From Christensenella sp. UBA7597 (GTDB lineage Bacteria > Bacillota > Clostridia > Christensenellales > Borkfalkiaceae), in contig DLQW01000054.1 in NCBI GenBank assembly GCA_002474405.1, forward strand, positions 1-18,192: a stretch of 18,192 bases of DNA, read 5' to 3'. The translations under genes were made by a program, and so were the position numbers. Positions 6,666 through 14,568 of this stretch are shown in pieces (position 1 is the first letter of the stretch; every line of letters begins with the position of its first letter). The notes beneath the pieces are model-generated. The model saw only the letters and a program-made list of their open reading frames with translations. It was not told the DNA's origin and did no database searches.

Positions 6666-7379
6666 TCAGACACTTTCCGTCAACGTCATCGCTGTCTTTT
6701 TCAATTCGCCGTTCAGGCTATCGATTTTCCAGACGGTGCCGCCGCTTGAAACAGCGCCGATCACCTGCTCATCTTCGATGACAAGCGCCGAATTGTCCTC
6801 CAATCCATAAGCACTGTCGTTATTATAGCACAAAATTTTATCAAAGTCAACCATTCTTGCGCCATAATGCGGAGAAATTTTTCCTTTTATCCAGCCAAGT
6901 CCCGAAAACATCGAATATTTTTCGCCGTTTCCGCCGACGGCTGAATCGGTGTACATATCCGAAAACCAGCAAATCGCCCCCGCCGAAAGCCCGCAAAGCA
7001 CAACTCCGCGTTCGTACGCATCTCGAATCAGCGGCAAAATTCCCGTTTTCTTCCACTGCTCTATCATAAATACGGTGTCGCCGCCGCCCACGTAAATCAT
7101 ATCCGCTTTATCGAATTTTTCTTTCATGCGCGATAAATCCACGTCTTTGAACACGCACAGCGCCACGTCCGTCTTAATATCGAAAACGCCCGTGTACACT
7201 TTATGAAACGTATTGTAATACGGCATGAAATCATGGCTTGCCGTAGGCAAAAACAACGCGTTCGCTCTTCGTTCTCCCGCACGAGCTTTCGCTCTTTCCG
7301 CAATATATTCGTCTATTTTCAGCGTGGTCCGCTCTTTCAGCTCCCCTCCGCCGATTGCAATCAACGTTCTTTGCGCCAT
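6666..7379 (-). CDS. Peptidase E-like serine hydrolase (family S51)
   Basis: A 237-residue cytosolic protein of the S51 peptidase E / class I glutamine-amidotransferase-like fold. It begins with a typical first strand (RTLIAIGGGEL) and has YVGGGDT (96-102) and the nucleophile elbow CGLSAGAICWF with S132. Peptidase E cleaves dipeptides starting with Asp; other S51 members cleave cyanophycin, so substrate is not certain. The start at 7377-7379 is preferred over an in-frame upstream codon at 7412 because GGAGAAGG lies at good distance before it and homology starts at MAQRTLIAIGG. The last gene before tRNA-Leu; a GAAA-capped hairpin precedes its ribosome binding site. Confidence 0.85.
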   Translation of the reverse strand: MAQRTLIAIGGGELKERTTLKIDEYIAERAKARAGERRANALFLPTASHDFMPYYNTFHKVYTGVFDIKTDVALCVFKDVDLSRMKEKFDKADMIYVGGGDTVFMIEQWKKTGILPLIRDAYERGVVLCGLSAGAICWFSDMYTDSAVGGNGEKYSMFSGLGWIKGKISPHYGARMVDFDKILCYNNDSAYGLEDNSALVIEDEQVIGAVSSGGTVWKIDSLNGELKKTAMTLTESV

Positions 7380-7404
7380 GATTTTCCTTCTCCGAAAGTC
7401 TGTC

Positions 7405-7428
7405 GGCGGCACGGTTTCCCGCGCCGCC
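7405..7428 (-). other. GAAA-capped hairpin between upp and peptidase E
   Basis: On the minus strand GGCGGCGCGG, loop GAAA, CCGTGCCGCC form a 10-base-pair GC-rich stem with one G-T wobble and a GNRA tetraloop. There is no T-tract, so it is not a standard terminator; it may stabilise or separate the upp and peptidase E parts of a shared mRNA. Confidence 0.55.
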
Positions 7429-7467
7429 TTTCAGCATTTTCCGATTTTCGTATCTTTACAGCCGGAG

Positions 7468-8121
7468 TTACTTCGTTCCGAACAGTCTGTCGCCCGCGTC
7501 GCCCAAACCGGGAACGATATAGCAATGCTCGTTCAGAATCGGGTCGATCGCCGCCACGTACACGTCAACGTCCGGGTGATCGGCAAGCACTTTTCTGATG
7601 CCTTCGGGGCAGGAAACGATGCAGCAAAGCTTAATATCTTTCGCGCCGCGCTTTTTAATCATCGTAATCGCGTCGGAAGCGCTGCCGCCCGTAGCCAGCA
7701 TGGGGTCTACCACAAGCAACGTTCTCATTTCGCTGTCCGCGGGGAGTTTGCAGTAATATTCCACGGGCTGATGCGTTTCGGGGTCGCGGTACAAACCGAT
7801 ATGCCCCACTTTCGCGTTGGGAATCAGCTGCAATACGCCGGAAACCATACCGAGCCCCGCGCGAAGAATGGGAACCACGCCCACCGTGCGCCCGGAAACC
7901 ATTTTGCAATGCGCGGTAGCCACGGGCGTTTCCACCTCCACGTCCTCCAGAGGCAAGTCTTTCGTCGCCTCGTACGTTTCAAGCATCGCGATTTCTTCGG
8001 CAAGCTCCATAAACTGTTTCGTGCGCGTGGATTTATCGCGCAGAATCGCCAGTTTATGCTCGATCAGCGGGTGCTGAACGTAGTGAAATTTGGGGTTATC
8101 CAAAAAGTCATACTTTTCCAT
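7468..8121 (-). CDS. upp: Uracil phosphoribosyltransferase
   Basis: A 217-residue, full-length cytosolic enzyme making UMP from uracil and PRPP (pyrimidine salvage). The type I PRPP loop is [11 protein letters not shown] (about 136-146), the ribose-phosphate side shows ILRAGLGM, and the uracil-binding C-terminal region is [15 protein letters not shown]. The ATG has AGGAG 8 to 9 bases upstream. It lies between rpiB and peptidase E on the same strand and is probably driven by the promoter at 8735-8763. In Bacillus subtilis upp is also near ywlE and rpiB. A long hairpin lies in the gap from rpiB. Confidence 0.97.
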   Translation of the reverse strand: MEKYDFLDNPKFHYVQHPLIEHKLAILRDKSTRTKQFMELAEEIAMLETYEATKDLPLEDVEVETPVATAHCKMVSGRTVGVVPILRAGLGMVSGVLQLIPNAKVGHIGLYRDPETHQPVEYYCKLPADSEMRTLLVVDPMLATGGSASDAITMIKKRGAKDIKLCCIVSCPEGIRKVLADHPDVDVYVAAIDPILNEHCYIVPGLGDAGDRLFGTK

Positions 8122-8179
8122 TGTTGTATATCTCCTTGCTGTAGTTTTTCGGTTTTTATCATCCGGCTGTTCCGGGCTT

Positions 8180-8216
8180 TAGAGCAGGCTTCGGAACAAA
8201 TTCCGAAGCCTGTCTA
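8180..8216 (-). other. Long perfect hairpin between rpiB and upp
   Basis: Arms 8185-8196 and 8201-8212 form a perfect 12-base-pair stem (minus strand CAGGCTTCGGAA / TTCCGAAGCCTG) with a 4-base loop. TAGA and TCTA extend it by four pairs after a one-base bulge. No T-run follows on either strand, so it is not a canonical terminator. It starts directly after the rpiB stop and may affect mRNA processing or relative expression of upp. Confidence 0.6.
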
Positions 8217-8222
8217 CAAAAA

Positions 8223-8690
8223 TTACCTGATATATTCTTTTTTGCAATATTTTTCTTCAATCGCCTTGATTTTGGCAATTCTTCTGTCGTGCCGCTCGCC
8301 GCCCATATATTCGCAGGTAAGAAATTCGGTAACGATTTCTTCCATCAGCCCCGCGCCGATTACGCGTTCGCCGAAAGCAAGCATATTCGCGTCGTTGTGA
8401 TAACGCGTATATTTCGCGCAATACGTATCGTGGCAGTGTGCGCAACGGATTCCGGGTACTTTGTTCGCCACGATGGAAACGCCGATACCGGAAGAACAAA
8501 TCACGATTCCTCTCTCGCATTCTCCTCTTGCAACGGCTTCCGCCGCTTTCAGCGCAAAATCGGGATAATCGCACGAATCCGCGGTATACGTACCGAAATC
8601 AACGTATTCGTGTCCGTTTTTTTCCAGAAACGCAAGCAACGCTTTTTTCAGATTCAATCCGCCGTGATCGCATGCTACGGCAATTTTCAT
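8223..8690 (-). CDS. rpiB: Ribose-5-phosphate isomerase B (RpiB/LacAB family)
   Basis: A 155-residue sugar-phosphate isomerase, the usual length of the family, converting ribose-5-phosphate and ribulose-5-phosphate in the pentose phosphate pathway. Visible motifs are ACDHGG (D8, H9), the catalytic Cys in VICSSGIG (C65), RYHNDANML (H98), and the phosphate-binding GGERHDRR near the C-terminus. CSSGIG replaces the more common CGTGIG. AAAGGAG lies about 8 bases before the ATG. It is first in the rpiB-upp-peptidase E-tRNA unit, with a consensus promoter 45 bases upstream. RpiB and allose-6-phosphate isomerases are hard to separate by sequence, but the neighbourhood favours the housekeeping enzyme. 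Confidence 0.95.
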   Translation of the reverse strand: MKIAVACDHGGLNLKKALLAFLEKNGHEYVDFGTYTADSCDYPDFALKAAEAVARGECERGIVICSSGIGVSIVANKVPGIRCAHCHDTYCAKYTRYHNDANMLAFGERVIGAGLMEEIVTEFLTCEYMGGERHDRRIAKIKAIEEKYCKKEYIR

Positions 8691-8734
8691 ACGCCTTTTC
8701 TCCTTTGAGCAACCTCTTGGGTATTTTCTTATCG

Positions 8735-8763
8735 ATTATATCACTTTCTATCAAAAATTTCAA
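8735..8763 (-). promoter_or_regulatory. Sigma-A promoter of the rpiB-upp-peptidase E unit
   Basis: On the minus strand TTGAAA (8758-8763) and a perfect TATAAT (8735-8740) are separated by exactly 17 bases. Transcription would start near 8728, about 38 bases before the rpiB ATG. It lies just after the end of the phosphatase gene and divides the two housekeeping units. Confidence 0.8.
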
Positions 8764-8794
8764 GCGTTTGGCGCGCGTTTGCGGTAAGTTACGG

Positions 8795-9457
8795 CTATAT
8801 TTTTTTCGGCGCCGCCGTTCTCTTTTTTTTCGTTCCGCTCTTTGCCCGCGCTTTTCCGTTCGCGCCGCCTTTCGAAGTTTTCTTCGTCGTTTTCTTCTTT
8901 GCGCCAGTTTCAGCCTTTTTCGTCGGCTTCTTTGCCGAAGTTTTTCCGCCGCTTTTTACCGCCCGCGGCTTCTTCGTAAACCACTTTTCTTCGATGGCGG
9001 GAAACGCCGCGATGATTTTTTCCAGCGTTTCCGCATACGTCTTTTCGTCTTTTCCGTACGGGTCGGGAATATCCTCTCCCGTGAGTTCCGCAAAACAGAA
9101 AACGTTATTTTTCCCCGACGGCTTCCCAGCCTCTTCCAGAAAACGCTTTCTCGCGGGTTTTAAAAGTTCGCTTTGCGCGCGCGTCATGCAGATAATGATA
9201 TCCGCCGATAAAAGCGTTTCTTTCGTTAGCGAAGTGGAAGAAAAATATGGCAGCGCGAGTCCGGTATTTTCCAGCGTTTTCGCCGCTTTGTCGTTCATAT
9301 CCCGCTCGGTCGGCGAAACTTTCAAGCCCGCCGAAGTAGCCACCGCGGGCAAGCCTTTGCGTTTGATTTCCGCCGAAAACGCCGCTTCCGCCATCGGCGA
9401 ACGGCAAGTGTTTCCCGTGCAGACAAACACTATTTTTTTAATTTTCTGCTTCGCCAT
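8795..9457 (-). CDS. YwlE-like low-molecular-weight phosphatase with lysine-rich tail
   Basis: A 220-residue protein. Residues 8-160 are a complete LMW phosphatase: P-loop VCTGNTCRSPMAE with C13 and R19, ATSAGL (40-45), ICMTRAQ, and the general acid D132 in PDPYG. The P-loop has Thr at 17 (CTGNTCRS), the residue that in Bacillus subtilis YwlE favours phospho-arginine over phospho-tyrosine, so it may be a protein-arginine phosphatase. No McsB kinase is in the window. Unlike the roughly 150-residue relatives, it ends in a 60-residue tail (161-220) with 21 Lys, 3 Arg and one acidic residue, of histone H1-like composition. The start ATG follows Sua5 by 53 bases; the ribosome binding site is weak (GGGAGAG). 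It is the last gene before the rpiB promoter. Confidence 0.9.
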   Translation of the reverse strand: MAKQKIKKIVFVCTGNTCRSPMAEAAFSAEIKRKGLPAVATSAGLKVSPTERDMNDKAAKTLENTGLALPYFSSTSLTKETLLSADIIICMTRAQSELLKPARKRFLEEAGKPSGKNNVFCFAELTGEDIPDPYGKDEKTYAETLEKIIAAFPAIEEKWFTKKPRAVKSGGKTSAKKPTKKAETGAKKKTTKKTSKGGANGKARAKSGTKKKRTAAPKKI

Positions 9458-9510
9458 CTTCCGGTTTTCTCTCCCTCGGCAGAATCCGCCGCGCCTCTTC
9501 TTTCATTTCT

Positions 9511-10530
9511 TCAATGCGGCACGTCCGCTGAAACGCAGGCTTTGCGCAGACGATTCAAAACGCCCGCCATCACCCCGTCTTTTTGCTTCGGCTCCACGGC
9601 AATCAGTACGTCAGCCGTTTTTTCCGCCTGCCTGAGAAGCGCAAACAGATTTTCCGCCATCTCCTCGCCCGTCGCGCCTAAATCCAGTACGGAATATCCC
9701 GCCGCGGTCAGCTCAACGGCAACAACGTGTTCGCACAAAATATACGCGCGCCTCCCTTTCGCGGCTTCCTCCGCCGCCTTTTTCGCCGCCTTGTCCGCCT
9801 CGTTTTCCGTAAACAGCGCCGTTTCGCATCTCGGCGAATAATGTTTATACATCATTCCGGGACTTTTCGCCCTGTCGCCGGGTTTTAAAACAGGCTCGTA
9901 CACGTCGCATCGTCCGCACACCGCGGCAATCATCTCCCGCGTAATCAGCCCCGGCCGCAAAATCACGGGATAATCGCCCGTAACGTCCGCCACCGTACTT
10001 TCGATGCCGCCGCTGCACGCCCCGCCGTCTAAAATCAGCGGAATTTTTCCGTTGAAATCGTCGAACACGTGCTGCGCGGAAGTGGGCGAAACGTGCTTCG
10101 ATAAATTCGCGCTCGGCGCCACAATCGGAATATCCACTTCCCGCAGAAACGCCTGCGCGTCCTTATGCGACGGCACGCGTACGGCAAGCGTGTTCAGCCC
10201 GCACGAAACGCGCGGCGATACTTTGCCCGTGGAAGGATACACCAGCGTGAGCGGTCCCGGTAAAAACGCCTCGCGCAGTTTTTTCGCGTACGGCGGATCG
10301 TAATCGATGATTTTCGATAAATCGTACGCCTCGTGCACGTGCGCTATCAGCGGATTATCGTTCGGGCGTCCCTTGATTTCGAAAATACTCTTTACGGCGT
10401 CGTCGTTTTTCGCGTCGCCTCCCAGCCCGTACACCGTTTCGGTGGGCATCGCCACCACGCCGCCGGAAAATATAATCTCCCGAGCCTCTTTCAGCGACGC
10501 GGCGTTGACTTTTTCTATTCGCGTAATCAT
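9511..10530 (-). CDS. Threonylcarbamoyl-AMP synthase (Sua5/YwlC type)
   Basis: A 339-residue enzyme making threonylcarbamoyl-AMP from Thr, bicarbonate and ATP for the t6A37 modification of ANN-reading tRNAs. The catalytic YrdC domain (about 1-205) shows PTETVYGLGG (29-38), KGRPNDNPL (53-61), LPGPLTLV and VAPSANLS (138-144). The Sua5 linker SPGMMYKHYSP (223-233) leads into the extra C-terminal Sua5 domain, so it is the long Sua5 form rather than short TsaC. The linker closes over the active site in known structures. The C-terminal domain has an Ala/Lys-rich stretch (TENEADKAAKKAAEEAAKG). It begins 20 bases after dnaB, with GGAAAG at a suitable distance, and is followed by the phosphatase, as ywlC precedes ywlE in B. 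subtilis. Confidence 0.95.
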   Translation of the reverse strand: MITRIEKVNAASLKEAREIIFSGGVVAMPTETVYGLGGDAKNDDAVKSIFEIKGRPNDNPLIAHVHEAYDLSKIIDYDPPYAKKLREAFLPGPLTLVYPSTGKVSPRVSCGLNTLAVRVPSHKDAQAFLREVDIPIVAPSANLSKHVSPTSAQHVFDDFNGKIPLILDGGACSGGIESTVADVTGDYPVILRPGLITREMIAAVCGRCDVYEPVLKPGDRAKSPGMMYKHYSPRCETALFTENEADKAAKKAAEEAAKGRRAYILCEHVVAVELTAAGYSVLDLGATGEEMAENLFALLRQAEKTADVLIAVEPKQKDGVMAGVLNRLRKACVSADVPH

Positions 10531-10550
10531 TGCTATGTACTTCTTTCCGC

Positions 10551-12014
10551 TTAAAACGGCGGCTCGTCCTCAGGCGGCGGCGCGTTGAATCCCGCCGATT
10601 CGAGAACGCTCTCTTCCTCGTCGAACGAACGCGGTCTGCCGAACTGCGGCGGCTCTTCCGGGCGGTTCTCGCCGTCCTCGTCCACAAACTTCGTGGATTC
10701 GCCGATAAATTTCAGCTGCACTCTCCCCGGCGAACCGTTTCTGTGCTTGGCGATATTGATTTCCGCCGCCCCTTTCACGATTTTTCCGCTGGCAAGTTCC
10801 TCCGCCGTCGCCGTCATTTCGGGGCGGTTGATGAACATTACGATGTCGGCATCCTGTTCGATGGCGCCCGATTCGCGGAGGTCGGAAAGCTGCGGTTCTT
10901 TCGTCTGCATACGCCTCAGCTGCGAAAGCGCGATAACGGGCACTTCCAGCTCTTTCGCGATGATTTTCAGATCGCGCGTAATCGAAGCGATTTCCTGCTG
11001 ACGGTTTTCCGCGCCCGCAAGCTTCGAATCCCCGCCGGACATCAGCTGAATATAGTCGATCATAATAAGGTCGAGCGCGCCCGTTTTCGCTTTGAGTCTG
11101 CGGCATTTCGATTCGATTTCCGAAGGCGTGGTACGCGAAGAATCGTCCACGTAAATGGGCGCGTCTTTCAGCCGTTCCGCCGCGTCGATGAGTTTTTTCC
11201 AGTCCGGCGCGGAAAGTTCGCCCGAAAGCGCCTTAGCCATGCTCACGTTCGCATACGAACATAAGAGTCTTTGCACGATCTGCGCGCGCGGCATTTCAAG
11301 CGAGAACACGGCGCACACCTTATGGTTGCACATTGCCGCATGTTCCACGATGTTCATCGAAAACGAAGTTTTTCCCACGCCGGGGCGCGCCGCCAGTACT
11401 ATCAGGTCGGATTTCTGCAATCCGTTCGTCAGCTGGTCGAAGCGGCGGAAGCCCGTCTCCACGCCGCGGTACGCGTTCTTGTCGAGGGAAAGCGATTCGA
11501 ATTTCTTCAGTACGCCGTCCACCACGTTTTCTTCCTGCATGCCTTTCAGCGACGAACGGTCGGTCTGCCGGGAAATATCGTAAATACTCTTTTCGGCAAA
11601 CGCCAGCGTCTGCTTCTCGTCGGTGGAAGAAGCGCAGGCTTCTATGATTTTCTGCGAAGCGCGGATGAGTTTCCGCGAAAGCGAATCGCGCTTCACGATA
11701 TCGAAATACGATTTATAGTTCGCCGCGGAAGGCGTAATCTGCGCCAGTTCCGTCAGGTAGGCAATCCCGCCGGCTTTCGCCAGATTTCCCTCGCTTTCCA
11801 GCTGGTCGGAAAGGGTTACGAGATCGATGGGACGGCGCGAGCCGAACACTCTTTTCATCGCGTTCAGCACGTAGCGGTTGCTTTCTCCGTAGAAATCCTC
11901 TTCTTTCAGAGGTTCCACGATGTCCGCCGCCGTTTCGTTATCGATCAGCATACACCCCAGAAGCGCCATTTCCGCGTCGTTGTTGTGCGGCAGCACGTTG
12001 GTTGCGTTCGCCAT
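10551..12014 (-). CDS. dnaB: Replicative DNA helicase DnaB (DnaC of Firmicutes)
   Basis: A 487-residue hexameric 5'-3' helicase of the replication fork. The N-terminal DnaB domain (about 8-110) begins with PHNNDAEMALLGCMLID. The RecA-like domain has Walker A ARPGVGKTS (209-217), IFSLEMP-like VFSLEMP, Walker B LIMIDYIQLM (D320), ALSQLRR and RESGAIEQDADIVMFI. The C-terminal tail is acidic and Pro-rich (FNAPPPEDEPPF), as is common. GGAGAAAGAGG lies before the ATG. It sits between pepF and the Sua5 gene, all closely spaced on the minus strand. The protein is intact and of family length, with no intein. Confidence 0.98.
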   Translation of the reverse strand: MANATNVLPHNNDAEMALLGCMLIDNETAADIVEPLKEEDFYGESNRYVLNAMKRVFGSRRPIDLVTLSDQLESEGNLAKAGGIAYLTELAQITPSAANYKSYFDIVKRDSLSRKLIRASQKIIEACASSTDEKQTLAFAEKSIYDISRQTDRSSLKGMQEENVVDGVLKKFESLSLDKNAYRGVETGFRRFDQLTNGLQKSDLIVLAARPGVGKTSFSMNIVEHAAMCNHKVCAVFSLEMPRAQIVQRLLCSYANVSMAKALSGELSAPDWKKLIDAAERLKDAPIYVDDSSRTTPSEIESKCRRLKAKTGALDLIMIDYIQLMSGGDSKLAGAENRQQEIASITRDLKIIAKELEVPVIALSQLRRMQTKEPQLSDLRESGAIEQDADIVMFINRPEMTATAEELASGKIVKGAAEINIAKHRNGSPGRVQLKFIGESTKFVDEDGENRPEEPPQFGRPRSFDEEESVLESAGFNAPPPEDEPPF

Positions 12015-12058
12015 AATTTTCCTCTTTCTCCGTCGGTTATCTTTCCCGACGTTCTGTA

Positions 12059-13852
12059 TCAGTCGTCAATCTTTTCAAACGCTTCAAGCGTTTCTTCGAA
12101 TTCCTTCATCGCCGTTTCGAAAGGCGCTTTCGTGGTAAGGTCCACGCCCGCACGCTTTAAAATGGAAACGGGATCGGTGCAGCACCCGCCCGAAAGGAAC
12201 GAGAAGTAATCTTTCACCGCGCTTTCGCCTTCGGTAAGCACTCTGTGCGCGATGGAAATCGCCGAAATAATGCCCGTCGCGTACTTGTACACGTAGAACG
12301 AACGGTAGAAGTGTGGAATACGCGCCCATTCGTAAGAAATTTCCTTATCGTGTATAATCGCGTCGCCGTAATATTTCTTGTTCAGCGCATAATACGTCGC
12401 GCACAGGTTTTCGTCGGTCAGCGGCTCGCCGTCCTCCGCCATCTTGTGCACGATTTGTTCGAATTCGGCAAACTGCGACTGACGGAACAACGTAGTGCGA
12501 ATCATATCCATATAATAATTCAGCAGGAATTTTTCCGTTTTCTTGTCACCCTTTTCGCGCGCGGATTTCAGAAGGTGCTTCAACAGCAGCACTTCGTTCA
12601 CCGTGCTGGCGATTTCCGCAAGGAAAATCGTATAATCCGCCTTGGGGTACGGCTGCGCCGCCGAAGATTTATAGGTATGAATCGAATGCCCCATTTCGTG
12701 CGCGATCGTGAAAATCTCGTTGGTGGTACGCTGGTAATTCAACAGCACGTACGGATGCGTATCGTACGAACCCGTGGAATACGCTCCGCTCTTCTTTCCT
12801 TCCGTTTCGCAAACGTCTATCCAGCGCTCGTCTTTCGCGCGGCGCAACAGCGCCTGATAATCCTTTCCGAGCGGCGCCAGCCCCTCCACAACGATGTCGT
12901 ACGCCTCTTCGTACGAAACGCTGATATCCGCGTTTTCCACCAGCGGCATATAAATATCGTACATATGCTGTTCTTTCAAGCCGAGCACTTTTTTCCGCAA
13001 CGCGATATAGCGGTGCATCAGCGGCAGCGCGCCGTCTACGGCTTCAATCAGATTTTCGTATACGCTCTTCGGCACGTCCTCGCCGTGCAAAGCCATTTCG
13101 AGGCAGCTTGCGTATCCGCGCGCGCGGCAGAAGAACACGTCCTTTTTCACGTTGCCGTAGTACGTCTGCGAAATCGCGTGAATCAGCTTGATGTACGCGC
13201 CGTAATACTTTTCGAACCATTCCTTTCTTTCTGTCGCGTTTCCTTTTCTCAGCGCCACGCCGTAGCCGCCGTGCGTGATTTTTTCCGTCTTTCCCTCAAA
13301 CGTAGCTTCGGGCAGATTCAGATCGGCGTTGTCCAGCATCGAAAATACGTCGTGATACCCGTCCGTAACTTCCGCCGCCATCGCAAGCAGCCGTTCTTCT
13401 CCCTCGGAAAGCACGTACTTTTTGGATTTTTCAATCTTCTGCAGCAGATAATCGTAATCCGCGAAATCCTTGTCCGCAATGTACTCTTTCAGTTTCTGTT
13501 CGGGCAACGCCGTCAGTTCGGGGTCGATAAACGCCGTTTTCGCCATGAACTTCGAATATAAAGACATCATCGAAGAAACCGCGCTGTTCCACTTCGCGTT
13601 CCGAAGGTCCTCGTCGCGCTTCATCGAGGCGTACAGAAACAGCTTTTCCAGCTTTCTCATGCCCTCGTATTCTTTCGCAAACAACGCCAGCAGACTGTCT
13701 TTGTTCCCCAGCTTGCCCTTGAACGCGCCCTCGTAATCGAAATCCGCGTATTCCTTTTCCATCGCGTCTTTCGCTTCTTTCCACGCTTCGTAAGAAGGAA
13801 AAATTTCCTCCGTTGCCCAGCGATACTTTTCTTCTACTTCGTTTCTTTCCAT
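12059..13852 (-). CDS. pepF: Oligoendopeptidase F (M3B zinc metallopeptidase)
   Basis: A 597-residue, full-length M3B peptidase degrading short peptides in the cytosol. The zinc site is HEMGH (385-389: H385, E386, H389) with the third ligand E413 in FLAEIASTVNE. The N-terminal helical lid domain and the C-terminal HEXXH domain are both complete, and the typical YSTGSYDTHPYVLLNY stretch precedes the zinc site. AAGGAG lies about 10 bases before the ATG. No signal peptide is seen. It follows the two-TM protein by 24 bases and precedes dnaB by 44, so it belongs to the long minus-strand unit. Confidence 0.96.
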   Translation of the reverse strand: MERNEVEEKYRWATEEIFPSYEAWKEAKDAMEKEYADFDYEGAFKGKLGNKDSLLALFAKEYEGMRKLEKLFLYASMKRDEDLRNAKWNSAVSSMMSLYSKFMAKTAFIDPELTALPEQKLKEYIADKDFADYDYLLQKIEKSKKYVLSEGEERLLAMAAEVTDGYHDVFSMLDNADLNLPEATFEGKTEKITHGGYGVALRKGNATERKEWFEKYYGAYIKLIHAISQTYYGNVKKDVFFCRARGYASCLEMALHGEDVPKSVYENLIEAVDGALPLMHRYIALRKKVLGLKEQHMYDIYMPLVENADISVSYEEAYDIVVEGLAPLGKDYQALLRRAKDERWIDVCETEGKKSGAYSTGSYDTHPYVLLNYQRTTNEIFTIAHEMGHSIHTYKSSAAQPYPKADYTIFLAEIASTVNEVLLLKHLLKSAREKGDKKTEKFLLNYYMDMIRTTLFRQSQFAEFEQIVHKMAEDGEPLTDENLCATYYALNKKYYGDAIIHDKEISYEWARIPHFYRSFYVYKYATGIISAISIAHRVLTEGESAVKDYFSFLSGGCCTDPVSILKRAGVDLTTKAPFETAMKEFEETLEAFEKIDD

Positions 13853-13876
13853 TTTATATATACTCCTTGATGTTTT

Positions 13877-14503
13877 TTACATATTTCCAGGCGCGCCCGC
13901 CGCTTCGTCCGCGGGTTTTTCCGCTTCCTTTGCATTCTCCGCCGCGCTTGCCGCAGGGTTTTCCGCTCCTTCCGAAGCGCCCTCGCCTCTTTTTAAAATC
14001 TCGTACGCCACCACGAAATTGCTCTGCACCACGTACCGCACGTAATCGCCCGCTTCGAAGGGCGGCAGACTTTTTTCCGCGTCCCAGTACGCTTCGCGGC
14101 GCATCCATTCCTTTTTCTTTTTGCTCCAGGTTTTAAACACACAGGAAATCGCGTCCACGTTGTCTTTCTGCAAGTCGTTGAGTTCGAACCCCACGAAATA
14201 ATTTTCTTCAACGTTCTTCATCCCCTCGGACAAATAATACATCATCTTGTAGTATCTGTTCACCCGATGATATTTGATGCCCATGTACAAAAACAAAAAC
14301 ACGATGAACAGCGCCGTGGAAATAAACATCACCGCTTTCGGCAACGCCTGCATCTTATCTTTGTACGGCAGCGAGGTATAATACGCCAGCGAAGCGATCG
14401 CCAGCGCGATATACGCGCCCAGCACGATATAAAACACCCGCTTTACTTTCTTTCTCTGGTCTACGATCGCGTTGAAATCTTCGTCGTCAAACACCCGTTC
14501 CAT
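13877..14503 (-). CDS. Two-TM membrane protein of unknown function
   Basis: A 208-residue protein that I do not recognise. Two hydrophobic segments at about 22-42 (VFYIVLGAYIALAIASLAYY) and 55-75 (PKAVMFISTALFIVFLFLYM) form a hairpin, with the positively charged segment KKVKR before the first, placing N- and C-termini in the cytoplasm by the positive-inside rule. The cytosolic part (about 80-175) is charged, with KTWSKKKKEWMRRE. The last 35 residues are Ala/Glu-rich and low-complexity. The start at 14503 is chosen because GGAG lies 4 to 8 bases upstream; an in-frame extension to 14530 lacks one. It lies between signal peptidase I and pepF. Confidence 0.8.
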   Translation of the reverse strand: MERVFDDEDFNAIVDQRKKVKRVFYIVLGAYIALAIASLAYYTSLPYKDKMQALPKAVMFISTALFIVFLFLYMGIKYHRVNRYYKMMYYLSEGMKNVEENYFVGFELNDLQKDNVDAISCVFKTWSKKKKEWMRREAYWDAEKSLPPFEAGDYVRYVVQSNFVVAYEILKRGEGASEGAENPAASAAENAKEAEKPADEAAGAPGNM

Positions 14504-14568
14504 TTTTCTCTCCTTCGTCCTTCCGCGCAAAGCTCCGTCGCCGCGCGGTTTTTGATACGGAATTTTTT

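Noticed and set aside
9442-9490. Short frame (MKEEARRILPRERK...) between Sua5 and the phosphatase
   Set aside because: Only 22 codons, no ribosome binding site, and it overlaps the phosphatase start in another frame. Nothing supports a peptide.
14523-14548. CCGCGC/GCGCGG pairing with Ts after it, between lepB and the membrane protein
   Set aside because: The T-run follows on the plus strand, where no gene is transcribed, and the loop is long; it is probably not a terminator for the minus-strand genes.
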